DNA of 6,503 bases from Gemmatimonadota bacterium. Lineage in GTDB: Bacteria > Latescibacterota > UBA2968 > UBA8231. Positions 1 to 6,443 of the stretch are shown in pieces. The position numbers were made by a program, and so were the translations under genes. The stretch lies in assembly GCA_028875335.1 (NCBI GenBank), contig JAPPEF010000321.1:1-6503 (forward strand), read 5' to 3'. The notes below the pieces were generated by a model. The model was given only the letters and a program-made list of their open reading frames with translations. It had not been told where the DNA came from and did no database searches. Numbering within the stretch: the first letter of the stretch is position 1; each line of letters starts with the position of its first letter.

Positions 1-384
1 GACAAAAGCCTCAAAGAGCAGCACGTCGGCCTTGCGGCAAGCCTCGACCATTTGCCGGCCTTCGGCCGCGGTGACGGCTAGCGGTTTTTCGCAAAAGACG
101 TGTTTGCCTGCTTCGGCGGCTTTGATGGTCCATTCGGCGTGCAGCGAATTGGGCAACGAGATATAGATCGCGTCGATGGCCGGGTTATCGAGCAGGGCTT
201 GGTAACTGCCCAGCGCCACGGGAATATCGTGGTCTCGGGCAAAGGCGTCGGCGGTGGCTTGGCTGCGGCTGGCTATGGCATGGACTTGGGCTCCGGGCGT
301 GGCACGGGCCGAGGGGATGAAGGCGGTGACGCCGATTCTGGCGGTGCTGAGGATGCCCCATTTGATGGGGTGTGAACTGGTCAT
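1..384 (-). CDS. Gfo/Idh/MocA family NAD(P)-dependent oxidoreductase, N-terminal part
   Basis: The first 128 codons are present; the rest, including the whole C-terminal substrate-binding domain, lies beyond the left edge. The reading starts at ATG 384 and has a perfect AGGAGGT ribosome site (complement of 391-397) six bases upstream, which fixes the start. The protein begins with a Rossmann beta-strand and turn, GILSTARIG at residues 10-18, typical of dinucleotide binding. It continues with SLPNSLHAEW (76-85) and the family's hallmark EKPLA (99-103), whose Lys helps hold the nicotinamide and takes part in catalysis. Members are soluble cytosolic enzymes that oxidise or reduce sugars, inositols, dihydrodiols or related polyols. 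The ILSTARIG and PNSLH forms recall the dihydrodiol/xylose dehydrogenase branch, but the substrate cannot be set from this half. It is transcribed divergently from the gene at 575. The family call is secure; the specificity is not. Confidence 0.93.
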   Translation of the reverse strand, partial: MTSSHPIKWGILSTARIGVTAFIPSARATPGAQVHAIASRSQATADAFARDHDIPVALGSYQALLDNPAIDAIYISLPNSLHAEWTIKAAEAGKHVFCEKPLAVTAAEGRQMVEACRKADVLLFEAFV

Positions 385-574
385 TGAAAAACCTCCTGCG
401 ACCTAATTTTGTGTGGGTTTAACATTTATATATTGACCAAATAGACCAACGAAGTAAATGCGGCCGGTTTTTCAGAGAAGCGACCAAAGTGCCCAAGGCA
501 ATTGCGGACTGCTGCCGGGATACTATCTTGATTCAGCAACTAGATGGAGACAATCCAACAATAGAGAGGAAACC
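385..574. promoter_or_regulatory. Divergent intergenic promoter region
   Basis: This gap separates two genes read in opposite directions, so it must hold promoters for both. Its centre (about 405-460) is clearly more AT-rich than its surroundings. On the plus strand TTGACC (433-438) followed after 16 bases by TAAATG (455-460) is a passable sigma-70-like promoter for the gene at 575, leaving a leader of about 105 bases. On the minus strand TATAAA (complement of 425-430) is a possible -10 element for the oxidoreductase, but no good -35 is seen. The word GACCAA occurs at 435-440, 444-449 and 482-487, the first two nine bases apart on top of the putative -35. These could be regulator contacts. 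All assignments are by eye. Confidence 0.4.
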
Positions 575-1750
575 ATGGCCCAGCGCAAAAAGATCGCCGC
601 CGTTATCACCGAATACCGCGTCCCGGCGCACGCTGACGTCATTGTCGGCAAGTTCATCAAGGGTTTTCCCACGGACGAGGGCATGCAGGAGCCGCAGGTA
701 GATATCGCTTCCATGTACCTAGACCAGATACCCGACAATGATATCGGCCTACAAGTATCCAAAGAATACGATATACCCGTGTACCAGAGTATCCCCGCGG
801 CTCTGTGTCTGGGTGGCAGCAAATTGGCCGTTGATGGCGTAATTTCCATTGGCGAACACGGCACGTACGCCTTCAACGAGAAGGGCCAGCACCTGTATCC
901 CCGGCGCTTTTTCTTTGAACAGATCTGCGGCGTTATGGCCACCTCTGGCCGCTCGGTGCCGGTGTTTAGCGACAAGCACCTGTCCTACAACTGGTGCGAC
1001 GCCAAGTGGATGTACGACCGGGCAGTGGAACTAAATGTCCCCTTTATGGCCGGCTCTTCAGTGCCCTTGGGCTGGCGCGACCCTTGGCTCGAACACGAGC
1101 GGGATGCCCCCATCGAAGACGCCCTCATGCTCAGCTTTGGCGGCATTGAGTCCTACGGCTATCACGGCTTTGAAGGCCTGCAGGCCATGGTCGAGCGGCG
1201 TCGGGGCGGTGAGACAGGTCTGGCGGCCGTGCAGTGTTTGGAGGGCGAGGCCGTGTGGCAGGCCGGTGCCGACGGCCTGTGGTCGCGCGAGTTGGCCGCC
1301 GCGGCCGCAGCCGTGGGTAAAACCTCGGCCGAACCCATGGAGGAGGCCTGCGAAAATCCAGCGGCCTTTCTGCTGGAATACAGGGATGGTTTCAAAGCCA
1401 CCCTGCTGCAGTTGAATGGGTACGTCGAGGAATGGTCGTACGCGGCCCGTGTCAACGGCGAGGTACAGGCCACGGGCCTGCGCTTGCACGGGCCGCCCTA
1501 TCCCCACTTTAGCTACTTGGGCCTCAATATCCAGGAGATGTTTCTCACGAGCCAGCCGCAGTACCCGGTGGAGCGCACCCTGCTGGTAAGCGGCGGTCTG
1601 GATGCGCTGATGGATTCGCGTCACCAGGGCCATATACGGCTGGAGACGCCGCATTTAGACGTGCAGTACCAGGCCCCCGAAAACATGCCTATCCGTCCCA
1701 TCGGACCCCGGCCGCAGGGGGCGAGCACCGTGCCTTTTGACAGGATTTAG
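575..1750 (+). CDS. Conserved protein resembling a Gfo/Idh/MocA oxidoreductase without the nucleotide-binding glycine motif
   Basis: The frame is open from 458, but ATG 575 is chosen because GAGGA (566-570) lies four bases before it, and residues MAQRKKIAAVITEY are a typical first beta-strand. The product has 391 residues, no signal peptide and no membrane segment. Residues about 50-96 follow the order of a Gfo/Idh/MocA N-domain: an acidic loop, a helix ending EYDIPVY, an alanine-rich helix, then LAVDGVISIGEHG where the NAD enzymes have VDAVxIxTP. However, strand one leads into TEYRVPAHAD rather than GxGxxG, and no EKP motif follows. Strong conserved-looking blocks are SDKHLSYNW (132-140), AGSSVPLGWRDP (159-170) and ERRRGGETG (207-215). 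I recall similar proteins, mostly annotated as hypothetical, in Planctomycetota-like genomes. The role is unknown. A non-redox or substrate-binding derivative is possible, as is a different fold. Divergence from a canonical family member hints at a shared pathway. Confidence 0.85.
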   Translation: MAQRKKIAAVITEYRVPAHADVIVGKFIKGFPTDEGMQEPQVDIASMYLDQIPDNDIGLQVSKEYDIPVYQSIPAALCLGGSKLAVDGVISIGEHGTYAFNEKGQHLYPRRFFFEQICGVMATSGRSVPVFSDKHLSYNWCDAKWMYDRAVELNVPFMAGSSVPLGWRDPWLEHERDAPIEDALMLSFGGIESYGYHGFEGLQAMVERRRGGETGLAAVQCLEGEAVWQAGADGLWSRELAAAAAAVGKTSAEPMEEACENPAAFLLEYRDGFKATLLQLNGYVEEWSYAARVNGEVQATGLRLHGPPYPHFSYLGLNIQEMFLTSQPQYPVERTLLVSGGLDALMDSRHQGHIRLETPHLDVQYQAPENMPIRPIGPRPQGASTVPFDRI

Positions 1751-1800
1751 GACTTGGCTAAGTACGCGACAATAATCCAAGACGTTAGGCATGGGAGAGT

Positions 1801-1887
1801 TGAGATGCTTCGACTCCGCTTCGCTCCGCTCAGCATGACAGGTGATGACGCCCCATACTGTCATACTGAGCGAAGCGAAGTATCTCA
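1801..1887. repeat. Large imperfect palindrome of the dispersed HAERSEA-type
   Basis: The left arm is 1801-1840 and the right arm 1859-1887, with an 18-base loop. The reverse complement of the right arm matches the left at 26 of 29 positions, once an 11-base insert in the left arm (1813-1823) is set aside. The arms contain the repeated word CTTCG/CGAAG and end in TGTCAT/ATGACA. Translated on the minus strand it gives CHAERSEAESKHL, a string that appears as a spurious protein in very many bacterial genomes because this palindrome is a widespread intergenic repeat. It sits between a convergently unopposed gene end and the next operon, so it could act as a terminator-like or mRNA-stabilising hairpin. 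No U-tract follows it. The repeat identity rests on memory of the translated motif. Confidence 0.8.
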
Positions 1888-1922
1888 TACCGCTTTACTG
1901 TCGTGTACTTAGGGACTTGGTC

Positions 1923-1951
1923 TTGTCAACTCCGGTGTCTGCGCTTTGATT
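1923..1951 (+). promoter_or_regulatory. Possible operon promoter adjoining the start codon
   Basis: TTGTCA (1923-1928) and TTGATT (1946-1951) are separated by 17 bases and could be the -35 and -10 of the symporter operon. The -35 matches the sigma-70 consensus at five of six bases; the -10 is weak at three of six. If real, transcription would begin near 1958, almost exactly at ATG 1959, which has no Shine-Dalgarno sequence. That would make the first gene leaderless. An alternative -35-like TTGACA lies at 1737-1742 but has no credible -10. Confidence 0.25.
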
Positions 1952-1958
1952 TGCTCTT

Positions 1959-2198
1959 ATGAATGATTCCCAAGAACAACTCGTCTCTGAGCCGCGCAAA
2001 GTCGGCTACATCTGGATCGTCTATTTGCTGCTCTACGCTGTGGCTGTTCCCTGGTACTGGCCCGAAGGGTATCGGGGGCCGCTGGTGTTGGGCTTTCCGC
2101 TGTGGGTGGCGGTGTCGCTGGGGGCGGTGCTGTTGTTGGCCGCTTGGACGGCTTTTGTGATCCACCGCTACTGGATTAATACCAAGGAGGAAGAGTGA
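1959..2198 (+). CDS. Small two-helix membrane protein, likely DUF3311-like partner of the symporter
   Basis: The product is 79 residues long with a short charged N-terminus, a first hydrophobic helix at about 16-34, a Trp/Pro/Gly loop (PWYWPEGYRGP) and a second helix at about 42-68 that starts with VLGFPLW. It ends HRYWINTKEEE. The layout, and the LGFPxW motif at the head of helix two, match the small proteins (DUF3311 and YhdT/DUF997-like) often encoded just before sodium:solute symporters, where they are presumed accessory subunits or assembly factors. The stop TGA shares one base with the symporter ATG, and the symporter's ribosome site is inside this gene, so the two are translationally coupled. 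ATG 1959 is the only usable start, since an in-frame stop lies at 1947-1949, but no ribosome site precedes it. The pairing is convincing; the family name is a recollection by pattern. Confidence 0.82.
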   Translation: MNDSQEQLVSEPRKVGYIWIVYLLLYAVAVPWYWPEGYRGPLVLGFPLWVAVSLGAVLLLAAWTAFVIHRYWINTKEEE

Positions 2199-3658
2199 TG
2201 GGCGGCATGGTGTTTGGTCCGGGCGCGCTCATTGCGGTGGGGCTGTACTTGGTCTCGATGATCGGCGTGGGGTGGATTGCGCGCACGCGCCGCCGCTCCA
2301 ACAGCATGGCCGACTTCTATCTAGCAGGGCGCTCGATGGGCCTGCTGGTGCTCTTTTTGACGCTCTATGCGACCCAGTACAGCGGCAATACGCTCTTTGG
2401 CTACACGGGCACGGCCTATCGCATTGGCTTTGGGTGGACGGCGTCGGTGCTCTTTATGTTCTCGGTCATCGTCGGCTACATGCTCTTTGCCCCGCGCTTG
2501 GTCACACTGGCGCGCAAAGAGGGGTTTATCACCCCTGGCGACTACATTACGCACCGCTTCCGCTCGTCGGTGCTGACGCTGCTGAGCACGATCTTGATGA
2601 TCTACGCGCTGGGCAACTACGCACTGGCCCAGCTCAAGGCGATGGGCGCGGCCGTCGAGGGAATCACCGATGGCGCAGTCCCCGGCAGCTACGGCATTAT
2701 CGGCTTGGCGGTGATCATGGTCATCTATGAGACCTTGGGGGGGATGCGCTCGGTAGCGTGGACGGATATGATGCAGGGGGGTGTGCTGCTGTTGGGCTTC
2801 GGCATTTTGGTCTTTCTCATTCCGCAGAAGTTAGGTGGGGGCTTGGGGCATGTGGTGGCCCAACTGAGCGAAATGGATCCGTCAAAAGTCCAAGCGCCGA
2901 GCCTAGAGGGGGCCAACAAGTGGATCAGCTACGTGCTGCTGTTGGGCTGCGGGGCGGCTATTTACCCACAGGCGATCCAACGGCTGTACGCCAGCCGCTC
3001 GGTTGCGGTGCTCAAGCGCTCGCTGGCCCTGATGGCTTTTATGCCGCTGACTACTACTTTGGTGGCTTTGGTGTGCGGCGTGACGGCCGTGGTGGTGTTG
3101 CCCGATCTGAATCTGACCAAAACCGAAAGCGACCAAGTGCTGGCCCGGCTCTGTGCGCTGGTGATGGGCGAGTCCGCGCTGGGCTACTGGCTGGTGGTGG
3201 CGATTTTTGCCGCGGTGCTGGCGGCGCTGATGTCCACTGCGGATTCGGCGCTGTTGTCGATCTCGTCGATGTTCACCAAGGACATTTACCTGCCGTACTT
3301 CCGGCCGCAGGCCACTGAGGCTGAACTGACGAAGGTGGGCAAGATCTGCTCGTGGGTCATCGTCGCCGTGCTGGTCGCGGTGGCGATTGGCACCGATGCG
3401 ACTTTGGTGCGGCTGCTGGAGCTGAAGTTTGAGGTCTTGATCCAAGTTGTGCCGTGCTTTTTTCTGGGGCTGTACTGGAAGCGGCTGTCGGCGCGGACGG
3501 CGCTGGCGGGCATGGTGTGCGGGCTGGCAGTAGCGCTGGGGTTGACCTTCGGGGGCAAACCGATGATCTGGGGCTTTCACGCCGGGGTGATTGGTCTCGT
3601 CGTCAACGTGGCGGTCTGCGCCATTGGTGCCTGCTGTAAACCAGCGACATCTGAATAG
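2198..3658 (+). CDS. Sodium:solute symporter (SSS family, LeuT fold)
   Basis: This 486-residue inner-membrane protein has about 13 hydrophobic helices, the normal size and topology for SSS (TC 2.A.21) Na+-coupled carriers. ATG 2198 is chosen over the in-frame GTG at 2195 because AAGGAGG (2184-2190) sits seven bases upstream. Family landmarks are DFYLAGRSMG (39-48), the loop ETLGGMRSVAWTDMMQG, and ALMSTADSALLSISSMFTKDIY near 343-364 (written here only as a location). Ser346-Thr347 fall where E. coli PutP has the sodium-binding Ser340-Thr341. By the same alignment QYSG (60-63) replaces the PutP DMSG segment: the Ser-Gly pair is kept, while the PutP Asp55 position is Gln60. Substrates in this family include proline, sugars, pantothenate, nucleosides and organic acids. 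The sequence alone does not say which. The operon suggests a peptide-like or acid-sugar solute for the two enzymes that follow. Confidence 0.95.
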   Translation: MGGMVFGPGALIAVGLYLVSMIGVGWIARTRRRSNSMADFYLAGRSMGLLVLFLTLYATQYSGNTLFGYTGTAYRIGFGWTASVLFMFSVIVGYMLFAPRLVTLARKEGFITPGDYITHRFRSSVLTLLSTILMIYALGNYALAQLKAMGAAVEGITDGAVPGSYGIIGLAVIMVIYETLGGMRSVAWTDMMQGGVLLLGFGILVFLIPQKLGGGLGHVVAQLSEMDPSKVQAPSLEGANKWISYVLLLGCGAAIYPQAIQRLYASRSVAVLKRSLALMAFMPLTTTLVALVCGVTAVVVLPDLNLTKTESDQVLARLCALVMGESALGYWLVVAIFAAVLAALMSTADSALLSISSMFTKDIYLPYFRPQATEAELTKVGKICSWVIVAVLVAVAIGTDATLVRLLELKFEVLIQVVPCFFLGLYWKRLSARTALAGMVCGLAVALGLTFGGKPMIWGFHAGVIGLVVNVAVCAIGACCKPATSE

Positions 3659-3668
3659 AAGGAGACCT

Positions 3669-4733
3669 ATGCGTCCAGCATCCAAGCGGTTTCTCGTCGA
3701 TTTACTCAGTGCTCCCGGCCCGTCGGGGTACGAAGGGCCGGTGCGGGCGGTGTGGAAAGACGCGGTAGCAAAGTACGCCGACCGCGTCGAAGTCGATGTC
3801 CACGGCAATACCATCGGCGTCCACAACGAGGCTGGCGGCCCCAAGATCATGTTCGCCGGGCACGCCGACGAGTTGGGTTTCCAGATCGTTTACATCGACG
3901 ACAAGGGCTATTTGTACTTTGACACCATTGGCGGCTTTGACTTGCAGATCGTGCCGGGTCGCAAAGTGCGCATCCACACGGCGCAAGGGCCGGTCTTGGG
4001 CGTATTGGGCAAAAAGCCCATTCACCTGATGAAGGCAGCGGATCGCACCAAAGTACCGGACAAACACGACTTGTGGATCGATATCGGCGCTGCCGACGCG
4101 GACGAGGCGCGGCAACTGGTGGCCATCGGCGATCCAGCGACCTACGACGCCAACTTTGAGGAACTGCGCAATGGGTTGGTGGTGTCGCGGGGGATTGACA
4201 ATAAGGCCGGTGCTTGGGTGGTTGCCGAGGCGCTGCGGCGGGTGAGCCGCGCCAAACGCAAGTGTCGTGCCGCGGTATATGCGGTCGCTACTGTGCAGGA
4301 GGAAGTGGGGTTGCGGGGAGCCAAGACCAGTGCGTACGGAGTCGATCCGCTGGTGGGTATTGCCGTGGATGTGACGTGGGCAACGGACCATCCAGATATT
4401 GATAAGCGCCAAGTCGGCGAGTGCAAGCTGGGCGGCGGGCCGGTCATTTTGCGCGGGGCCAACGCCAATCCGGTCGTGTACGAGCGGCTGGTACGGGTAG
4501 CCAAAAAGAAGAAAATTCCCTATCAGATCCAAGCCGAGCCAGGGGGTACTGGCACGGACGCCAACGCCATCCAGCTCAGTCGGGCCGGAGTGGCCACTGG
4601 CTTGGTCAGCGTGCCGCAGCGCTACATGCACACGCCGGTCGAAATCGCGTCCTTAGCGGACTTGGATCACACCGCACAGTTATTGGCGGAGTTTGCGCTA
4701 GCCGTCGATGGAAAGGCGAGTTTTATCCCATGA
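3669..4733 (+). CDS. M42 family metallo-aminopeptidase
   Basis: The product is 354 residues, the usual length for the M42 clan MH peptidases (TET aminopeptidases; FrvX/YsdC relatives, sometimes misnamed endoglucanase). These are cytosolic, often dodecameric, di-metal enzymes that remove N-terminal residues from peptides. ATG 3669 follows AAGGAG (3659-3664) by four bases and starts ten bases after the symporter stop. All expected active-site residues are visible: metal ligand His65 and nearby Asp67 in GHADE, bridging Asp177 in RGIDNKAG, catalytic Glu211 and ligand Glu212 in VQEEVGLRGA, Asp234 in AVDVTW, and His321 in RYMHTP. The enzyme should therefore be active. The gene overlaps the next by ATGA, so the two are coupled. 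It could act on short peptides, or on an N-acyl or amide-linked substrate brought in by the symporter. The family call is firm; the true substrate is open. Confidence 0.95.
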   Translation: MRPASKRFLVDLLSAPGPSGYEGPVRAVWKDAVAKYADRVEVDVHGNTIGVHNEAGGPKIMFAGHADELGFQIVYIDDKGYLYFDTIGGFDLQIVPGRKVRIHTAQGPVLGVLGKKPIHLMKAADRTKVPDKHDLWIDIGAADADEARQLVAIGDPATYDANFEELRNGLVVSRGIDNKAGAWVVAEALRRVSRAKRKCRAAVYAVATVQEEVGLRGAKTSAYGVDPLVGIAVDVTWATDHPDIDKRQVGECKLGGGPVILRGANANPVVYERLVRVAKKKKIPYQIQAEPGGTGTDANAIQLSRAGVATGLVSVPQRYMHTPVEIASLADLDHTAQLLAEFALAVDGKASFIP

Positions 4734-5836
4734 AAATAACGTCTGTCGATATTTGGACCGTGGTGGTGCCGACGATCCCCGGGCGAGTGCATAGCCCGGA
4801 ATGGGTCGCCGAAACCGGGTGGGACCAAGTGCCCAAACACATTGTGCGCCTGAATACGGATACCGAGTTGGTGGGCCTAGGTGAGACCGGCCGTGGCGTG
4901 CCGATAGAACAGGTCCGGGAGGGGGCGGCCCAGCTTTTGGGCAAAGATCCCGAGCGATTGACCTTGCAGGATATTTTTGCCGCCCGCCACGACGGTACGG
5001 AGGAGTTGCCGACGGTCGGGGGCGGGCCGGCGTACGACGCCTTTGAAATGGCGATCTTTGACTTGGTGGGCAAGGCTCGCCAGGTACCGGTACACGCGCT
5101 GCTGGGCGGTGCGGTGCGCGACCGGGTGCGCGCCGACTACTGGATGGGGCACCAGACGCCGGAAGACGGCAAGCGGGCGGTCGAGCGGGCGCTTGAGCAT
5201 GGGTTCAAAGGCGTCAAGATCAAGTGCAAGATCGAGGAGCCAATGGTCGAAAGGCTTCAGGCCATGCGCGAGGTCGGCGGCGTGGATTTCAAGGTGACGG
5301 TTGATCCCAATGAGCGCTTCCACACGGCTGAGCAGACCATCGAGCTGGCGCAGCAGCTAGAGGCCGTGGGCAATGTCGAAGTCTTTGAAGACCCGATCCC
5401 CAAGTCCGACTTGGAAGGCTATATCCAGATCCACGAGGCGATCAACCTGCCGGTGGCCATGCACGTGGGGAGCGGGCCGCAGATTATCCGCGCCATTAAG
5501 GCCGAGGTCGTCGATTGTCTGAATTTGGGCGGCAGCCTCGTGGGCTTTCAGAAAAACGCGGCTGTAGCCGCGGCGGCAGGCCTGCGCTGCTGGCACGGGT
5601 CGGGCAACGACTTGGGCATTGTCGATACCGCGTACGTCCACGCGGCCGCGGCCGCGCCCAACTGCACGATGGCTTCGGATTTTGTCGGGAGCTGGACCCG
5701 CGAAGACGACCTGATCGTCGAGCCGATCCCCTTTGTCGATGGGTACGTGCCCACGCCCATGCAGCCGGGACTGGGCTGCGTACTGGACGAAAAAGCTCTG
5801 GTGCGCTACGTTCGGGAGAGTGAAACTGCTTCTTGA
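4730..5836 (+). CDS. Enolase-superfamily enzyme, mandelate-racemase subgroup, with altered third metal ligand
   Basis: The start at ATG 4730 is inside the peptidase stop (ATGA overlap), giving 368 residues, normal for MR/MLE-type racemases and acid-sugar dehydratases. The frame stays open further upstream, but MKITSVDIWTV is the standard first strand of the capping domain. In the barrel, GVKIK supplies Lys163-x-Lys165 (mandelate racemase Lys164/Lys166). VDPNE supplies metal ligand Asp192 and Asn194, and FEDP supplies ligand Glu220. Asp262 and His289 are 27 residues apart, exactly as in the racemase Asp270-His297 dyad, and Asp317 falls where the racemase has Glu317. The third metal ligand is not acidic: PVAMHVGS (241-248) stands where PIAxDE or an equivalent is expected, leaving His245. 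There is no lysine on the sixth strand, which argues against a dipeptide epimerase. The substrate is unknown; loss of normal Mg2+ chemistry is possible. Confidence 0.93.
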   Translation: MKITSVDIWTVVVPTIPGRVHSPEWVAETGWDQVPKHIVRLNTDTELVGLGETGRGVPIEQVREGAAQLLGKDPERLTLQDIFAARHDGTEELPTVGGGPAYDAFEMAIFDLVGKARQVPVHALLGGAVRDRVRADYWMGHQTPEDGKRAVERALEHGFKGVKIKCKIEEPMVERLQAMREVGGVDFKVTVDPNERFHTAEQTIELAQQLEAVGNVEVFEDPIPKSDLEGYIQIHEAINLPVAMHVGSGPQIIRAIKAEVVDCLNLGGSLVGFQKNAAVAAAAGLRCWHGSGNDLGIVDTAYVHAAAAAPNCTMASDFVGSWTREDDLIVEPIPFVDGYVPTPMQPGLGCVLDEKALVRYVRESETAS

Positions 5837-5909
5837 ACGAGGCAACTATTTACCATCCTGTGCGTCGGGTACGGCTTGGCGCACTTAATCCCTTTAGGAG
5901 GATAGTATC
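5837..5909 (+). other. Short intergenic gap with a weak hairpin and a strong ribosome site
   Basis: GTGCGTC (5860-5866) can pair with GGCGCAC (5878-5884) to give a seven-base-pair stem with one G-U pair and an 11-base loop. No run of T follows, so it is at best a weak or Rho-linked operon end, or a processing hairpin. AGGAGG (5896-5901) lies eight bases before the lipoprotein ATG and is a textbook ribosome site. I see no convincing promoter here, so the lipoprotein may be co-transcribed with the operon. Confidence 0.35.
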
Positions 5910-6437
5910 ATGCGCAAATGGCTAGATAAAACCACGGCCTTGGTCCTGTGCGGTACTCTGGTGCTGGCCGCCTGTGGTGGCGACGATGACGAAGCCGCAC
6001 CAGTGGAGCCTGAACAGCCGGCGGCGGCTGAGCTAACGCCTGAAATCATCGGCTTATACGGCACGCTGGTCAACACTTTTACGAATATCTTCTTCGCCGC
6101 GCTGATCCCCGGTACGACATCGGTGCCGGGAGAAGGCGGTGGCTCGGTGGAGATAGCAGGCAACGATTGGACGTTGAATGAGTATTCACCCGATGGCGAG
6201 TTGATAGCCAACGGCACCTTGAGTGTCGGCTTGGATCAGACGCCCATTCCGCTGAGCGGGGAGGTTACCCTTTCTGGATCGCATGAGGCCGAGTTGATAC
6301 TCGATATGCAGCTTTCGGTTGGGGCCGACGGCCTTTCTGCTACCGGGACGATAACCATTAACGGCGCAGAATTTGACGTCGCCGAAGTTTCGGCTGCTGC
6401 CGAGGCTGCTGCCGCTGCTGCCGCTGCTGCTGGCTAG
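5910..6437 (+). CDS. Small lipoprotein of unknown function with polyalanine C-terminus
   Basis: The product has 175 residues. It begins MRKWLDK, then a hydrophobic stretch ending LVLAAC, a clean lipobox with the acylated Cys at residue 22, so it should be exported and lipid-anchored. An acidic linker (GGDDDE, 23-28) and a Pro/Ala-rich stretch follow. After a partly helical section (about 42-66), residues 75-160 alternate short beta-like segments and turns (SVEIAGNDW, GTLSVGLDQ, GTITINGAEF), suggesting a small beta-rich domain. The tail is Ser-Ala3-Glu-Ala9-Gly. Codons for it are built from the 9-bp unit GCTGCTGCC. The stop is doubled (TAG TAG, 6435-6440). The ribosome site AGGAGG supports the start. 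I do not recognise the domain, and the 73-base gap from the operon leaves its link to those enzymes uncertain. Confidence 0.9.
   Translation: MRKWLDKTTALVLCGTLVLAACGGDDDEAAPVEPEQPAAAELTPEIIGLYGTLVNTFTNIFFAALIPGTTSVPGEGGGSVEIAGNDWTLNEYSPDGELIANGTLSVGLDQTPIPLSGEVTLSGSHEAELILDMQLSVGADGLSATGTITINGAEFDVAEVSAAAEAAAAAAAAAG
6393..6431 (+). repeat. In-frame GCN microsatellite (9-bp unit) encoding alanines
   Basis: GCTGCTGCC occurs at 6393-6401, 6405-6413 and 6414-6422. A related GCTGCTGCT lies at 6423-6431, and a single GAG codon (6402-6404) splits the first copy from the rest. The tract encodes three and then nine alanines at the lipoprotein C-terminus. Length change by slippage would stay in frame in steps of three or nine. 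Confidence 0.85.
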
Positions 6438-6443
6438 TAGGCC

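Noticed and set aside
100..375. Plus-strand glycine-rich open frame of 91 codons
   Set aside because: It is the antisense of the Gfo/Idh/MocA gene, whose minus-strand reading has clear family motifs and a perfect ribosome site.
458..574. In-frame N-terminal extension of the gene at 575
   Set aside because: No ribosome site before ATG 458, the added residues look like translated non-coding DNA, and GAGGA directly precedes ATG 575 with a normal first beta-strand after it.
1655..1888. Minus-strand frame reading CHAERSEAESKHL
   Set aside because: It is the spurious translation of a dispersed palindrome, not a protein.
2903..3850. Long minus-strand open frame of 315 codons
   Set aside because: It is antisense to the well-supported symporter and peptidase genes, and has a His/Gln/Arg-rich composition typical of GC-rich shadows.
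3702..4631. Minus-strand open frame of 309 codons
   Set aside because: It is antisense to the peptidase with all catalytic residues intact on the plus strand, and has no recognisable motif of its own.
4421..4729. Upstream in-frame extension of the enolase-type gene
   Set aside because: It lies wholly inside the peptidase gene in another frame, and the standard capping-domain start is at 4730 in an ATGA overlap.
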